From NCBI RefSeq assembly GCF_001530125.1, contig NZ_LDUG01000003.1, positions 36,301 through 100,300 on the forward strand: a stretch of DNA of 64,000 nt. Direction: 5' to 3'. Shown one piece after another: positions 39,417 to 50,348 of this stretch. Source of the stretch: Thiobacillus denitrificans. GTDB lineage: Bacteria > Pseudomonadota > Gammaproteobacteria > Burkholderiales > Thiobacillaceae. The notes under the pieces were generated by a model. That model searched no databases, was not told where the DNA came from, and saw nothing but the letters and a program-made list of their open reading frames with translations. The position numbers were made by a program, and so were the translations under genes. Position 1 is the stretch's first letter; each line of letters begins with the position of its first letter.

Positions 39417-40736
39417 ATGACCATTACCAAGGAAGAACAGACGCGGCTTTATCGTTATTACACCGAGCCCAAGATCGCGACCGACCTCACGCGCCGGACG
39501 CTGGCGCTGGTGCTGGCGGGTGGCGAAGGGTCGCGGCTGAAGGACCTGACTGCCTGGCGCGCCAAGCCGGCGGTGCCGATCGGCGGTAAATACCGCATCA
39601 TCGACTTTACGCTGTCGAACTGCGTCAACTCGGGTATCCGCCGCATTGGTGTGCTGACCCAGTACAAGTCCCATTCGCTGATTCGCCACCTGCAGCGCGC
39701 GTGGGGCTTCATGCGCGCCGAGATCGGCGAGTTCGTGGAAATCCTGCCGGCGCAGCAGCGCACCAACAAGAAGGAGTGGTACCAGGGCACCGCCGATGCG
39801 CTGTTCCAGAACATCGACATCATGCAGCGCCACCGCCCGGAGTATGTGCTGGTGCTGGGCGGTGACCATGTTTACACCATGGATTACTCGGAGATGCTGC
39901 TCTATCACGTGCAGACCGGCGCGGACTTTACCGTCGGCAGCATCGAAGTGCCGGCGGGCGAGGCGAGCGCATTCGGCGTGATGACGGTCGACGAGGACAT
40001 GCGCATCACCCGCTTCACCGAAAAACCTGCATACCCCGACAGCATTCCCGGCAAGCCCGGCACCACGCTGGTGTCGATGGGGATTTATATTTTCTCCAAG
40101 GACTTTCTCTACAAGACGCTGATCGCCGATGCCGGCAACCCCCATTCCGCTCACGATTTCGGCAAGAACATCATTCCCGACAGCATCGCCGAGGCCCGTG
40201 CGATGGCCTTCCCCTTTCGCAACAAGGATGGCCTGCCGGCCTACTGGCGCGACGTCGGGACGCTGTATTCCTACTGGCAGACCAACATGGAGCTGTGCTC
40301 GGTCGAACCCGAGCTCAACCTGTACAACCGCGACTGGCCGATCTGGACCTATCAGCCGCAATATCCACCCGCCAAGTTCATCCTCGACGACGAAGGCCGG
40401 CGCGGCGAGGCGATCGATTCGCTGATCGCCGGCGGCTGCATCCTGTCGGGCGCGCGGGTCAAGCGTTCGGTGCTGTTTTTTGCCACCACGGTGGAAAACT
40501 ACAGCCATATCAAGGACAGCGTGATCCTGCCCAAGGTCAGCATCGGCAGCCATTGCCGCATCACCCGCGCCATCATCGACAAGGGCTGTGTGATCGAAGA
40601 CGGCACGGTGATTGGTGAGGATCCGGTCGAGGACGCCAAGCGCTTTCACGTGACCAAGGAAGGCATCACTCTGGTGACGCCCGCGATGCTCGGCCAGAAC
40701 CTGTACGCGAGGCTGAAGAACGACTATGACGGCTAA
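39417..40736 (+). CDS. glgC: Glucose-1-phosphate adenylyltransferase
   Basis: Makes ADP-glucose from glucose 1-phosphate and ATP, the committed step of glycogen synthesis, usually under allosteric control. It has 439 residues. The pyrophosphorylase motif LALVLAGGEGSRL is near residue 28-40, with YRIIDFTLSNCVNSGI, GTADALFQN, VLGGDHVYTMDY and RFTEKP following. The C-terminal left-handed beta-helix has hexapeptide repeats (CILSGARVKRSVLF, VILPKVSIGSH). The ATG at 39417 has AGGAGCGGG upstream. It overlaps the GH57 gene by 11 bp. Confidence 0.97.
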   Translation: MTITKEEQTRLYRYYTEPKIATDLTRRTLALVLAGGEGSRLKDLTAWRAKPAVPIGGKYRIIDFTLSNCVNSGIRRIGVLTQYKSHSLIRHLQRAWGFMRAEIGEFVEILPAQQRTNKKEWYQGTADALFQNIDIMQRHRPEYVLVLGGDHVYTMDYSEMLLYHVQTGADFTVGSIEVPAGEASAFGVMTVDEDMRITRFTEKPAYPDSIPGKPGTTLVSMGIYIFSKDFLYKTLIADAGNPHSAHDFGKNIIPDSIAEARAMAFPFRNKDGLPAYWRDVGTLYSYWQTNMELCSVEPELNLYNRDWPIWTYQPQYPPAKFILDDEGRRGEAIDSLIAGGCILSGARVKRSVLFFATTVENYSHIKDSVILPKVSIGSHCRITRAIIDKGCVIEDGTVIGEDPVEDAKRFHVTKEGITLVTPAMLGQNLYARLKNDYDG

Positions 40737-42453
40737 GTCGCTCAACGTGGTGCTGTGCTGGCACATGCATCAGCCGTATTACCGCGAAGGCCTCAAGGGC
40801 GCGTATCACCTGCCATGGGTGTACCTGCACGGCATCAAGGACTACAGCGACATGGCCGCGCATCTTGAGCGCTATCCCTTGATGCGCGCGGTGGTGAATT
40901 TCGCGCCAGTGCTGCTGGAGCAACTGGATGACTACGCACAGCAGCTCGATGTGTTGTTGAAGCATGGCAAGCCCACCCAGGACCACATGCTGAATCTGCT
41001 GTCCGGCGTCGAGCGCATTCCGTCGGATGTCGCCAGCCGCCTGCGCATCGTTCAGGATTGCCAGCGCTGCCATGCCCCGCGCATGATTCATCCGTATCCC
41101 GCGTTTCATCGCCTGCTGCGCATGATTGGCGCCACTGGCGATGCCGCCGCCGGGGGCAGTGCCGACCTGCATGCGCACCTGGGCTACCTGTCCGAGCAGT
41201 ATTTTCTTGATCTCTTGACCTGGTATCACCTTGCCTGGCTGGGCAACTCGCTGCGTCAACTGCCGCTGGTGCAGCGGTTGATGGCGCAGGAAACGGGCTT
41301 TTCCGCCGCCGATCGCCATGAACTGCTGCACCTGATGCAGCACTGCATGGCCGGACTGATTCCGCGTTATCGCGCGCTCGCCGAGCGGGGCCAGGTCGAA
41401 CTGTCGATGACGCCCTACGGCCACCCCATCGTGCCGTTGCTGAACGACTTCGGCAACCTGCGCGACGCGCTGCCCGAGGTTCCCGTTCCCGACGCGCCCG
41501 CTTATCCGGGCGGCGCCGCGCGCTCACGCTGGCATCTGCAGCATGGCGTCGAGGTGTTCGAGCGCTACTTTGGCATCAAGCCGGCGGGCGTGTGGCTGTC
41601 GGAAGGTGGAGTGAGCGAGGATGCGCTGGCCCAGCTCGACGAAATGGAATTTGCCTGGACCGCCTCGGGCGAGGGCGTATGGCGCAACAGCTGTGTCAAG
41701 TCGGGCTGTTCGGAGGAAGTGCTGCAAAGCCGGCACACGCTGTTTTCGCCGTCGCGCATCGACGGCTTCAAGACGCGGGTGTTTTTCCGCGACGACGGCC
41801 TGTCGGACCTGATCGGCTTCAAATACAGCGACTGGCACGCCGACGACGCGGTGGCCGATTTCATCCGGCACCTGGAAAACATCGCCACGTTCTTCGGCAA
41901 GGACGCCAACCGTCATGTGGTCTCGGTCATCCTCGACGGCGAAAACGCCTGGGAGTACTACCCCGACAACGGCCACCATTTTCTGGATGCGCTCTACGCG
42001 ACGCTGTCCAGCCATCCCACCCTCAAGGTCAGCACCTTCGCCGAGCAGGCCGCGCACGCGCCAGCCATTCCGATGAAGCGGCTGGCAGCCGGCAGCTGGG
42101 TCTACGGCAGCTTCTCGACCTGGATCGGATCGGACGACAAGAACCGCGGCTGGGACTATCTGGTCGCCGCCAAACAGGCCTATGACAGCGTGGTCGCCGC
42201 CGGCAAACTGAACGCCGACCAACTGGCACTGGCCACCCGTCAGCTCGCCGTGTGTGAAGGCTCCGACTGGTTCTGGTGGTTCGGTGACTACAACCCCTCA
42301 GGCAGCGTCAGCGACTTCGAACAGCTGTATCGCACCCAGCTGCGCGAGTTGTACCGTTTGCTCGGCGTGGCGCCGCCCGCCCTGCTCGACGTGCCGCTGT
42401 CGAGCGGCGGCGGCTGGGTGGAAAACGCCGGCACCATGCGCAGGAACGCCTGA
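40726..42453 (+). CDS. Glycoside hydrolase family 57 alpha-glucan enzyme
   Basis: A 575-residue GH57 protein acting on alpha-glucans. The family N-terminal HxHQPYY motif is at residues 13-19 (WHMHQPYY). Two candidate catalytic residues are Glu293 in GVWLSEGGVSED and Asp404 in VILDGENAWEYY. No signal peptide, so it is cytosolic. GH57 includes amylases, 4-alpha-glucanotransferases, amylopullulanases and branching enzymes; motif reading cannot choose. Its place between glgC and malQ, with overlaps on both sides (11 bp and 1 bp), ties it to glycogen trimming or remodelling. There is no glgX debranching gene in the cluster. Confidence 0.9.
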   Translation: MTAKSLNVVLCWHMHQPYYREGLKGAYHLPWVYLHGIKDYSDMAAHLERYPLMRAVVNFAPVLLEQLDDYAQQLDVLLKHGKPTQDHMLNLLSGVERIPSDVASRLRIVQDCQRCHAPRMIHPYPAFHRLLRMIGATGDAAAGGSADLHAHLGYLSEQYFLDLLTWYHLAWLGNSLRQLPLVQRLMAQETGFSAADRHELLHLMQHCMAGLIPRYRALAERGQVELSMTPYGHPIVPLLNDFGNLRDALPEVPVPDAPAYPGGAARSRWHLQHGVEVFERYFGIKPAGVWLSEGGVSEDALAQLDEMEFAWTASGEGVWRNSCVKSGCSEEVLQSRHTLFSPSRIDGFKTRVFFRDDGLSDLIGFKYSDWHADDAVADFIRHLENIATFFGKDANRHVVSVILDGENAWEYYPDNGHHFLDALYATLSSHPTLKVSTFAEQAAHAPAIPMKRLAAGSWVYGSFSTWIGSDDKNRGWDYLVAAKQAYDSVVAAGKLNADQLALATRQLAVCEGSDWFWWFGDYNPSGSVSDFEQLYRTQLRELYRLLGVAPPALLDVPLSSGGGWVENAGTMRRNA

Positions 42454-43793
42454 TGAATTTCGACACCCATCGCGCCGGCCTGCTGCTACATCCGACCTCG
42501 CTGCCTTCCGGCACCCTGGCCGATGCCGAGCGCTGGCTGGATTTCCTGCAGGCGGCGGGGTTCGGCGTGTGGCAGATGCTGCCGCTGGGCATCCCGCTCA
42601 CCGGCTTGTCGCCCTATCAGTGCGCGTCGGCGTTTGCGGTCAATCCCGCGCTGTTTCCCGCAGCGCCGGTGGATATGCACGGTTTTGCCGACTGGCGTAG
42701 CCAGCAGGCGCATTGGTTGGCGGATTATGCGCGCTTCATGGTGATCAAGGCAGAGCTGGGCGGCGCATCCTGGCCCGATTGGCCGGTTGCGCTGCGCGAC
42801 CGCGATGCACAGACGCTGGCCGGGTTCGACGCCAGCCACGCTGACAAGCTGAACGCGGTGAGGCTCGAACAGTATCGCGCCGCCCTGCACTGGCGGGGCA
42901 TCCATGCCCAGGCGGCGGCGCGCGGCATCCAGCTGTTCGGCGACATGCCGCTTTTCGTCGCTCACGACAGCGCCGACGTGTGGGCGCAGCGCGACCTGTT
43001 CCTGCTGGATGCCGAGCGGCATCCCACGGTGGTGACGGGGGTGCCGCCGGACTATTTTTCGGAAACCGGGCAGCGCTGGGGCAACCCGCACTACAACTGG
43101 ACTGCGATGCAGTCCGACGGTTTTGCCTGGTGGCGGGCGCGGCTCGCCACGCATTTCGAGTGGTTCGACCTGGTGCGCATCGATCACTTTCGCGGCCTGG
43201 TGGCAGCCTGGGTGATCCCCGCCCATGAACCCACCGCCATCCACGGCGAGTGGGTCGAGGCGCCGGGTGCGGCGCTGTTGCAGGCTATTGCCGACGAAAT
43301 GGGCGAGCTGCCGCTGGTGGCCGAAGACCTCGGCATCATCACCCCGGATGTCACCGCGCTGCGCCACCAGTTTGGCTTGCCCGGCATGGCCGTGTTGCAA
43401 TTCGCGTTCGACGACCACGCCGACAATCCGCACAAGCCCGAAAACGTGCACCCCGATACCGTGTACTACACCGGCACCCACGACAATGACACCACGCTGG
43501 GCTGGTGGCGCACGCGACCCGAGCATGAGCGCCAGCAGGTGATGTGGCAGCTGGGCGTCAGCGACCCCGATGCAGTGCCGGATGCGATGATCAATACGGT
43601 GCTGGAAAGCTGCGCCGCGCTGGCGGTGCTGCCGCTGCAGGATGTGCTGCGGCTGGGTTCCGAGGCACGCATGAACACGCCGGGCACCGACAACGGCAAC
43701 TGGACCTGGCGGTTTCAATGGGATGCACTGCCGCCTGATCTGGCATCAAATTTGCTCGAACAATTACAGAAAGCCCATCGATGCGAGATTTAG
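42453..43793 (+). CDS. malQ: 4-alpha-glucanotransferase (amylomaltase), short form
   Basis: GH77 enzyme that transfers maltooligosaccharide segments and releases glucose. It has 446 residues, somewhat shorter than the usual 490-700. HPTSLPSG at the N-terminus, the nucleophile Asp244 in RIDHFRG, the acid/base Glu291 in VAEDLG and the GTHDNDTTLGWW segment are all present. The start overlaps the GH57 stop by one base (TGATG). Product glucose could be taken up by the glk gene product of the same cluster. Confidence 0.94.
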   Translation: MNFDTHRAGLLLHPTSLPSGTLADAERWLDFLQAAGFGVWQMLPLGIPLTGLSPYQCASAFAVNPALFPAAPVDMHGFADWRSQQAHWLADYARFMVIKAELGGASWPDWPVALRDRDAQTLAGFDASHADKLNAVRLEQYRAALHWRGIHAQAAARGIQLFGDMPLFVAHDSADVWAQRDLFLLDAERHPTVVTGVPPDYFSETGQRWGNPHYNWTAMQSDGFAWWRARLATHFEWFDLVRIDHFRGLVAAWVIPAHEPTAIHGEWVEAPGAALLQAIADEMGELPLVAEDLGIITPDVTALRHQFGLPGMAVLQFAFDDHADNPHKPENVHPDTVYYTGTHDNDTTLGWWRTRPEHERQQVMWQLGVSDPDAVPDAMINTVLESCAALAVLPLQDVLRLGSEARMNTPGTDNGNWTWRFQWDALPPDLASNLLEQLQKAHRCEI

Positions 43794-43822
43794 CCCTACT
43801 CATGAACCTGCAAACATCAGTT

Positions 43823-43990
43823 TCACCACAGAGGCACAGAGAACACAGAGGGAAAACAAGTGGTTGCCTTGTTTTCGGGACGCGCCCACCGGGTGATCGC
43901 CATCAGATCGACAAGCCCCTGATTCCTTGTCTTTCTCTGTGTCCCAAGGGATACCGTCCCTGCGGGACATATCTCTGTGTCTCTGTGGTG
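43823..43990. repeat. Dispersed inverted-repeat element B
   Basis: About 168 bp between malQ and glgB. The ends share the CACCACAGAG...CACAGAG words of element A at 25303 in inverted orientation (left 43824-43851, right about 43972-43990). The centre differs from element A and holds a further hairpin, GTCCC..GGGAC, near 43940-43968. The right end stops 11 bp before the glgB start codon, so the element forms the glgB leader. Confidence 0.8.
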
Positions 43991-44001
43991 GGAGATTTAG
44001 G

Positions 44002-46212
44002 ATGAATGCATCCCCGCAAGCCCCGCTGGGCACCAGCCTGCCTGCGATCGCCCCGCCGATCCTGCGCGTGCAGACCGGTACGCATCACGATCCGTTCGAG
44101 GTGCTGGGCATCCACGCCCAGCCTGATGGCAGCACCCTGATCCGAAGCTTTATGCCGGCCGCAGAAGCCGTCGAGGTAGCAGGCGGCCGCATGACCCGGG
44201 TGGCCGGCACCGACTGTTTCGAGCGGCTGCTGCCGCCCGGCATTGCGGTCGAGCCGCATCCTGTCATGCGCTGGCAGGACAAGCGTGCGGGCGACTGGCA
44301 CACCACGCAATGCCCCTACACCTTCGCGCCGCAGTTGGGCGAGATGGATTTGCACCTGCTCGGCGAGGGGCGCCACTTCGAAGCCTGGAAAGTGCTCGGC
44401 GCACGCCTGAAGACCATCGACGGCGTCGATGGCTGCCTGTTTGCCGTGTGGGCGCCGGCGGTGCAGCGCGTCAGCGTGGTCGGCGACTTCAATGAATGGG
44501 ACGGCCGCCGCTATCCGATGCGCTGCCGCGGCACTTCTGGCATCTGGGAATTGTTCATCCCCGGCCTCGCCGCCGGCCCGGCCTACAAATACGAAATTCT
44601 CGGCAGCCACGGCCAGCTGGTGAGAAAGACCGACCCTTACGCGCGGCAGATGTTTCTGCGTCCTGAGACCACCAGCCGCGTGCCCGATGACACGCCGCAT
44701 GCCTGGGAGGACAGCGACTGGATCGCCGCGCGCGCGCATTTCGACTGGCAGCATCGGCCGATCAGCATTTACGAGCTGCACCCCGGTTCCTGGCGGCGCC
44801 ACGACGACGGCAGCTTTTATACCTGGGGCGAGCTCACCGCCGAACTGATTCCCTACGTACAGGATCTCGGCTACACCCATATCGAACTGATGCCGGTGGC
44901 TGAGCATCCGCTCGACGCTTCGTGGGGCTATCAGGTGTCGGGCTATTACGCGCCGACCGCGCGCTTCGGCTCGCCGGACGACTTCCGCGCCTTTGTCGAT
45001 GCCTGCCACCAGGCGAATATCGGCGTGCTGCTCGACTGGGTGCCGGCGCATTTCCCCAAGGATGACTGGGCGCTGGCGCGCTTCACCGGCGAGCCGGTGT
45101 ACGAGCACGCCGACCCGCGCCGCGGCGAGCACCAGGAATGGGGCACGCTGGTGTTCGATTTCGGCCGCAACGAGGTGCGCAATTTTCTGGTCGCCAACGC
45201 GCTGTACTGGCTGGACGAGTTCCACATCGATGGCCTGCGCGTTGACGCCGTCGCCTCGATGCTCTACCTCGATTACTCGCGGCAGCCGGGCGAATGGCTG
45301 CCGAACCAGTATGGCGGGCGCGAAAATCTCGAGGCGGTTCATTTTCTGCGCGAGATGAACACCGAAGTACACGGCCGCTTCCCCGGTGTGCTCACCATCG
45401 CCGAGGAATCGACCGCCTGGCCAGCGGTGTCGCGCCCGATCGAGCTCGGCGGGCTGGGATTCTCGATGAAATGGAACATGGGCTGGATGAACGACAGCCT
45501 CGACTACATCGAAAAGGAACCGATCTACCGCAAGTATCAGCACAACCAGCTGACCTTCAGCCAGATGTACGCGTGGACCGAAAACTTCGTGCTGCCGCTG
45601 TCGCACGACGAAGTGGTGCACATGAAGAAAAGCCTGCTCGACAAGATGCCGGGCGACGTCTGGCAGCGCTTTGCCAACCTGCGCCTGTTCTATGCCTGGC
45701 ACTACGCGCATCCGGGCAAGAAGCTCCTGTTCATGGGCAGCGAGTTCGGCCAGTGGAACGAGTGGAAGGAATCCGGCCAGCTCGACTGGATGCTGCTCAC
45801 ATTTCCGGCGCACGACGGCATCCGCACCCTGCTGCGCGACCTCAACCACCTGTATCGCAACGAGGCCGCGCTCTACGAGTTCGACTTCGACCCGCGCGGG
45901 TTTCGCTGGATCGACTGCCACGACGCCGACCAGTCGGTGCTGAGCTTCGTGCGCCAGGGGCGGGACGACACTGCGCAGATGGTGGCGCTGTTCAACTTTA
46001 CCCCGGTACCGCGCCGCGCGTATCGCATCGGCGTGCCGTCGGCGGCGGCGTGGTGCGAGGTGATGAACACCGACTCGACGTTTTACGGCGGCAGCAACCT
46101 CGGCAACGGCCGGCCGCTCAATCCGCAGAATCTGCCTTGGATGGGATATGACTATTCCGTCGAGGTGACGCTGCCGCCGCTGGGGGCGATCTTCCTGAAA
46201 CCCTGCAGTTGA
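44002..46212 (+). CDS. glgB: 1,4-alpha-glucan branching enzyme
   Basis: GH13 enzyme that forms alpha-1,6 branches in glycogen. It has 736 residues from the ATG at 44002; upstream in-frame codons lie within the repeat element. Domains: N1 (HHDPFEVLGIH), CBM48 (GVDGCLFAVWAPAVQRVSVV, GDFNEWDGR), then the catalytic barrel with nucleophile Asp415 (GLRVDAVASML), acid/base Glu468 (IAEESTAWP) and LSHDEVVH, and a C-terminal beta domain. Length is normal for the long-type bacterial enzyme. Confidence 0.97.
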   Translation: MNASPQAPLGTSLPAIAPPILRVQTGTHHDPFEVLGIHAQPDGSTLIRSFMPAAEAVEVAGGRMTRVAGTDCFERLLPPGIAVEPHPVMRWQDKRAGDWHTTQCPYTFAPQLGEMDLHLLGEGRHFEAWKVLGARLKTIDGVDGCLFAVWAPAVQRVSVVGDFNEWDGRRYPMRCRGTSGIWELFIPGLAAGPAYKYEILGSHGQLVRKTDPYARQMFLRPETTSRVPDDTPHAWEDSDWIAARAHFDWQHRPISIYELHPGSWRRHDDGSFYTWGELTAELIPYVQDLGYTHIELMPVAEHPLDASWGYQVSGYYAPTARFGSPDDFRAFVDACHQANIGVLLDWVPAHFPKDDWALARFTGEPVYEHADPRRGEHQEWGTLVFDFGRNEVRNFLVANALYWLDEFHIDGLRVDAVASMLYLDYSRQPGEWLPNQYGGRENLEAVHFLREMNTEVHGRFPGVLTIAEESTAWPAVSRPIELGGLGFSMKWNMGWMNDSLDYIEKEPIYRKYQHNQLTFSQMYAWTENFVLPLSHDEVVHMKKSLLDKMPGDVWQRFANLRLFYAWHYAHPGKKLLFMGSEFGQWNEWKESGQLDWMLLTFPAHDGIRTLLRDLNHLYRNEAALYEFDFDPRGFRWIDCHDADQSVLSFVRQGRDDTAQMVALFNFTPVPRRAYRIGVPSAAAWCEVMNTDSTFYGGSNLGNGRPLNPQNLPWMGYDYSVEVTLPPLGAIFLKPCS

Positions 46213-46258
46213 TACGATCAGATAAAATCAACGGACAAAAATAATGAAACGCGGAGCA

Positions 46259-47716
46259 ATGAAAATTCTGTTTGTGGCCAGCGAAGCCTATCCGCTGGTA
46301 AAAACCGGTGGGCTGGGCGATGTGCTCTACAGCCTGCCGCACGCCCTGCACGCGCGCGGTGCCGATGTCCGCCTGGTGCTGCCGGGCTATCGCGCGCTGC
46401 TGCGCCAGCTCGATCAGGTTCGCGTGCTCGGCTGGCTCGACGTGCGCGGTGCCGAGGGGATCGTCAGCGCGCGCGTCCTGGAAACGCGCCATCCCGATTA
46501 TGCGTTTCCGTTGTGGGTGGTCGACTGTCCTGCGCTGTTCGACCGCGAGGGCAATCCCTATGTCGACGAAAGCGGCCAGGACTGGCCGGACAATGCCGAG
46601 CGCTTTGCGGTGTTTGCTCGGGTGGCGGCGTTGCTGGCGCAGGACGCGCTGGAGCTGGGCTGGCTGCCCGCGGTGGTCCACACGCACGACTGGCAGACCG
46701 GGCTGACGGCGGCGTTTCTGGCCGACCAGCCGACGCGCCCGAAAACTGTGTTCACCATTCACAACCTCGCCTATGGCGGCAATTTTACCCACAGTGATTT
46801 CGTGCGGCTGCAACTGCCCGGCCACTGGTGGTCATCCGAGGGCGTGGAGTTTCACGGCGGCTTTTCGATGCTGAAGGCCGGCATTGTGTACGCCGACGTC
46901 GTCACCACGGTGAGCCCCACCTATGCCGCCGAAATCTGCACGCCGGCGTTCGGCTGCGGCCTCGACGGCCTGCTCCGTTCCCGGCAGCACAAGCTGCACG
47001 GCATTCTCAACGGCATCGACACGACGGTCTGGAATCCATCCACCGATGCGCACCTGCCAGCACATTATTCGGTGGGCCGGATCCAACCGGGAAAACGGTG
47101 CAACAAGCAGGCGTTGCTCGAACGCTTCCTGCCGCACGTCGACGATGCGGCTTTGCAGGCGCCGCTGCTGGGTCTGGTGGGGCGGCTGGTCGAGCAGAAG
47201 GGCATCGACTGGATACTGGCGGCGACGCCGGTGCTGCTCGCCGAGACCGACGTCCGCATGGTACTTCTGGGCAGCGGCCAGGCGGTGTACGTAAAGAAAT
47301 TATTGCGGCTGGCCAAACAGCACCCTGAGCGGTTATTTGTGACAATCGGCTATGACGAGCCGCTGGCGCACCAGATCGAGGCCGGCGCGGACATGTTCCT
47401 GATGCCGTCGCGTTTCGAGCCATGCGGGCTGAACCAGATGTACAGCCTGCGCTATGGCACGCCGCCCATCGTCTACAAGACCGGCGGACTGGCCGATACC
47501 GTGGTCGATGCGAACGCAGTCACGCTGGACGACGCCAGCGCCACCGGTTTCGTGTTCGATACCCCCGGCGCGCCCGCTTTTTTGGCCGCCATCCACCGCG
47601 CGCTCGACCTGTATCGCCAGCCCAAGCTGTGGCGACGGTTGAAGCAGACCGGCATGCGCCAGTCGTTCGACTGGTCGGACAGCGCCGGCCACTACCTTGC
47701 ACTCTATTCCTTATGA
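46259..47716 (+). CDS. glgA: Glycogen synthase
   Basis: GT5 glycosyltransferase that elongates alpha-1,4-glucan from ADP-glucose. It has 485 residues with the start [22 protein letters not shown]; this ATG puts the substrate-binding lysine at Lys15, its usual position. An in-frame ATG five codons upstream (46244) is the alternative. Other landmarks are [38 protein letters not shown] and the C-terminal [19 protein letters not shown]. Its stop overlaps the glgP start by 4 bp. Confidence 0.96.
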   Translation: MKILFVASEAYPLVKTGGLGDVLYSLPHALHARGADVRLVLPGYRALLRQLDQVRVLGWLDVRGAEGIVSARVLETRHPDYAFPLWVVDCPALFDREGNPYVDESGQDWPDNAERFAVFARVAALLAQDALELGWLPAVVHTHDWQTGLTAAFLADQPTRPKTVFTIHNLAYGGNFTHSDFVRLQLPGHWWSSEGVEFHGGFSMLKAGIVYADVVTTVSPTYAAEICTPAFGCGLDGLLRSRQHKLHGILNGIDTTVWNPSTDAHLPAHYSVGRIQPGKRCNKQALLERFLPHVDDAALQAPLLGLVGRLVEQKGIDWILAATPVLLAETDVRMVLLGSGQAVYVKKLLRLAKQHPERLFVTIGYDEPLAHQIEAGADMFLMPSRFEPCGLNQMYSLRYGTPPIVYKTGGLADTVVDANAVTLDDASATGFVFDTPGAPAFLAAIHRALDLYRQPKLWRRLKQTGMRQSFDWSDSAGHYLALYSL

Positions 47717-50214
47717 CTTCAGACAGAATCGATATGTCCGCCGAAAAAACAGCAGCCCCCTGTTCAGTCGCCCTGAAACCGCTGCCGAGCGGTGTTGAGG
47801 CGTTCACCCGGGATCTTGAGCGTTACCAGTTTTATCATCTGGGGCGCCTGTTGGGCAGCCCGCCGGTCTACACCTATCAGGCGCTGGCGCGGACGCTGCG
47901 CGACCATCTCATGTCGGACTGGATGAACACCTATGTTGCGCGCGACCAGCCGGGCAAGCGTCGCGCCTATTACCTGTCGCTGGAATTTCTGATCGGCCGT
48001 GCGCTGTCCAACCATGTGCTCAATCTGGGACTGGACGAGGTGTCGCGCGAGGCCTTGCACGGTTTTGGCCAGACGCTGGAAAACCTCGCCGAAGAAGAAC
48101 CCGACGCCGGGCTGGGGAACGGCGGTCTGGGTCGGCTGGCCGCGTGCTTCATGGACAGTTGCGCCACGCTGAACCTGCCGGTGATGGGCTATGGCATTCA
48201 TTACGAGTACGGCATGTTCCGCCAGCACATCGAGAACGGTTATCAGATCGAGGACCCCGACAACTGGCTGCGCGACGGCAACCCGTGGGAGGTCGAGCGG
48301 CCTGAATATACCTGCCGGGTGCCGTTTGGCGGCCATACCGAGCACTATCACGACAAGGCGGGGATCCATCGTGCACGCTGGGCGGACACCAACGATGTGC
48401 TGGCGATCCCGTACGACATGCCGATCTCGGGCTACCGCAACCACGTAGTGAACACGCTGCGCTTGTGGAAATCCGCCGCTACGGACGAGTTCGATCTCAA
48501 CGAATTCAATGCCGGCAGCTACACCGAGGCGGTGCAGGAAAAGAATCATGCCGAGCACATTTCGATGGTGCTCTATCCCAACGACACCAGTGAAAACGGC
48601 AAGGAATTGCGCCTGCGCCAGCAGTATTTCCTGGCCTCGGCCAGCCTGCAGGATGCGCTGCGCCAGTGGCATACGGCCGGCAACAGCGACCTGACGAAAT
48701 TTGCCGAGCACAACGTGTTCCAGATGAACGACACCCACCCCTCCATCGCGGTGGCCGAGTTGATGCGCCTGCTGCTCGACCAGGAGGGCATGCAGTGGGA
48801 TGCGGCCTGGGCGATCACCTCGCACTGCATGGCCTACACCAACCACACGCTGTTGCCCGAGGCGCTGGAGCGCTGGCCGGTGGCGCTGTTCCAACGCCTG
48901 CTGCCGCGCCCGCTGGAAATCATCTATGAAATCAATGCACGATTTTTGCGCGAAGTGGCGGTGAAATGGCCGGGCGATATCGAACGCCGGCGCCGCATGT
49001 CGATCATCGAGGAGGGCGACGTGCGGCAGCTGCGCATGGCCTGGCTCGCCATCGTCGGCAGCTTCTCGGTCAACGGCGTCGCCGCGCTGCATTCGCGGCT
49101 GTTGCGGGAAGGCCTGTTCCGCGATTTTGTCGACCTGTGGCCGCACAAGTTCAACAACAAGACCAACGGCGTCACCCCGCGGCGCTGGATGGCCCATGCC
49201 AACCCCAGCATGAGCGCGCTCATCAGCAGCAAGATCGGCGATGGCTGGGTGGCCGACCTGCCGCAACTGGAAAAGCTCAAGCCGCTGGCCGACCTGAAGA
49301 ACACGGCATTTCACGCCGACTGGCGCGCAGTCAAGCGCGCCAATAAGATGCGCCTCGCCGCGCTGGTCAAGGCCGAGTGCGGGGTCGAGTTCAACCCGGA
49401 CGCGCTGTTCGACGTCCAGGTCAAGCGCATCCATGAATACAAGCGGCAGCTGCTCAACGTGCTGCACGTCATCCACCTCTACAACCGCATCAATCGCGGC
49501 CGGCTCGATGGCTGGGCAGACCGCTGCGTGCTGATCGGCGGCAAGGCGGCGCCGGGCTACGTCATGGCCAAGCGCATCATCAAGCTGGTCAACAGCGTGG
49601 CCGAGGTCGTCAACAGCGACCCCGACGTCGACGGCCGCCTGAAGGTCGCCTTCCTGCCCAACTACCGGGTGACCAGCATGGAAATCATCGCGCCGGCGAC
49701 CGACCTGTCGGAACAGATTTCCACCGCGGGCAAGGAAGCGTCCGGCACTGGCAACATGAAATTCATGATGAACGGCACCATCACCATCGGTACCTATGAT
49801 GGCGCCAACATTGAAATCCTCGAAGCGGTGGGCGAGGAAAACTTCTTCCTGTTCGGCCTGCATGCCGACGAAGTCGAGACGCTGCGTCCGCACTACCAGC
49901 CGATGGCCTACGTGGATAAGGACCCCGAGCTGCGCGAAGTGATCGACCTGTTGCGCTCGGGCCACTTCAATCTATGCGAGTCGGGTATCTTCGACATGAT
50001 CCTCGACACCTTGCTGAGTCCGCACGACCCGTGGATGGTGCTGGCGGATTTCCGCAGCTATGTCGATGCGCAGGAGCGGGTGTCGCAGGCCTGGCAGGAC
50101 GAAGCCGGCTGGACGCGCATGAGCATCCTCAACACGGCGTCGAGCGGCTTCTTCTCGACCGACCGCACCATGGTCGAGTACAACCGCGATATCTGGAAAC
50201 TCAGCCCATCGTAG
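47713..50214 (+). CDS. glgP: Glycogen/maltodextrin phosphorylase
   Basis: GT35 phosphorylase of 833 residues that releases glucose 1-phosphate from glycogen chain ends. I chose the ATG at 47713 overlapping the glgA stop (ATGA); ATG 47734 is possible, and the longer upstream frame is antisense-free glgA sequence. Landmarks are [58 protein letters not shown] and the PLP lysine Lys683 in [17 protein letters not shown]. Last gene of the glycogen cluster. Confidence 0.97.
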   Translation: MTSDRIDMSAEKTAAPCSVALKPLPSGVEAFTRDLERYQFYHLGRLLGSPPVYTYQALARTLRDHLMSDWMNTYVARDQPGKRRAYYLSLEFLIGRALSNHVLNLGLDEVSREALHGFGQTLENLAEEEPDAGLGNGGLGRLAACFMDSCATLNLPVMGYGIHYEYGMFRQHIENGYQIEDPDNWLRDGNPWEVERPEYTCRVPFGGHTEHYHDKAGIHRARWADTNDVLAIPYDMPISGYRNHVVNTLRLWKSAATDEFDLNEFNAGSYTEAVQEKNHAEHISMVLYPNDTSENGKELRLRQQYFLASASLQDALRQWHTAGNSDLTKFAEHNVFQMNDTHPSIAVAELMRLLLDQEGMQWDAAWAITSHCMAYTNHTLLPEALERWPVALFQRLLPRPLEIIYEINARFLREVAVKWPGDIERRRRMSIIEEGDVRQLRMAWLAIVGSFSVNGVAALHSRLLREGLFRDFVDLWPHKFNNKTNGVTPRRWMAHANPSMSALISSKIGDGWVADLPQLEKLKPLADLKNTAFHADWRAVKRANKMRLAALVKAECGVEFNPDALFDVQVKRIHEYKRQLLNVLHVIHLYNRINRGRLDGWADRCVLIGGKAAPGYVMAKRIIKLVNSVAEVVNSDPDVDGRLKVAFLPNYRVTSMEIIAPATDLSEQISTAGKEASGTGNMKFMMNGTITIGTYDGANIEILEAVGEENFFLFGLHADEVETLRPHYQPMAYVDKDPELREVIDLLRSGHFNLCESGIFDMILDTLLSPHDPWMVLADFRSYVDAQERVSQAWQDEAGWTRMSILNTASSGFFSTDRTMVEYNRDIWKLSPS

Positions 50215-50348
50215 CCAGCTTGGGTAGCTTGTGCCCGGATCACCCCCGGCGGTTGCCCGGCCTGCGTTGGTAAAACAAACGGGCCAACTGGCCGGGCTGT
50301 ATGCGCCAGCGTGGCTACACTTGCAGCGTTAACCTGCACCCAAACACC

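Noticed and set aside
43903..45921. 672-residue open frame on the - strand
   Set aside because: Antisense shadow of glgB with no recognisable domain.
47764..49965. 733-residue open frame on the - strand
   Set aside because: Antisense shadow of glgP; in high-GC genes the complementary frame is often open. The + strand carries all phosphorylase motifs.
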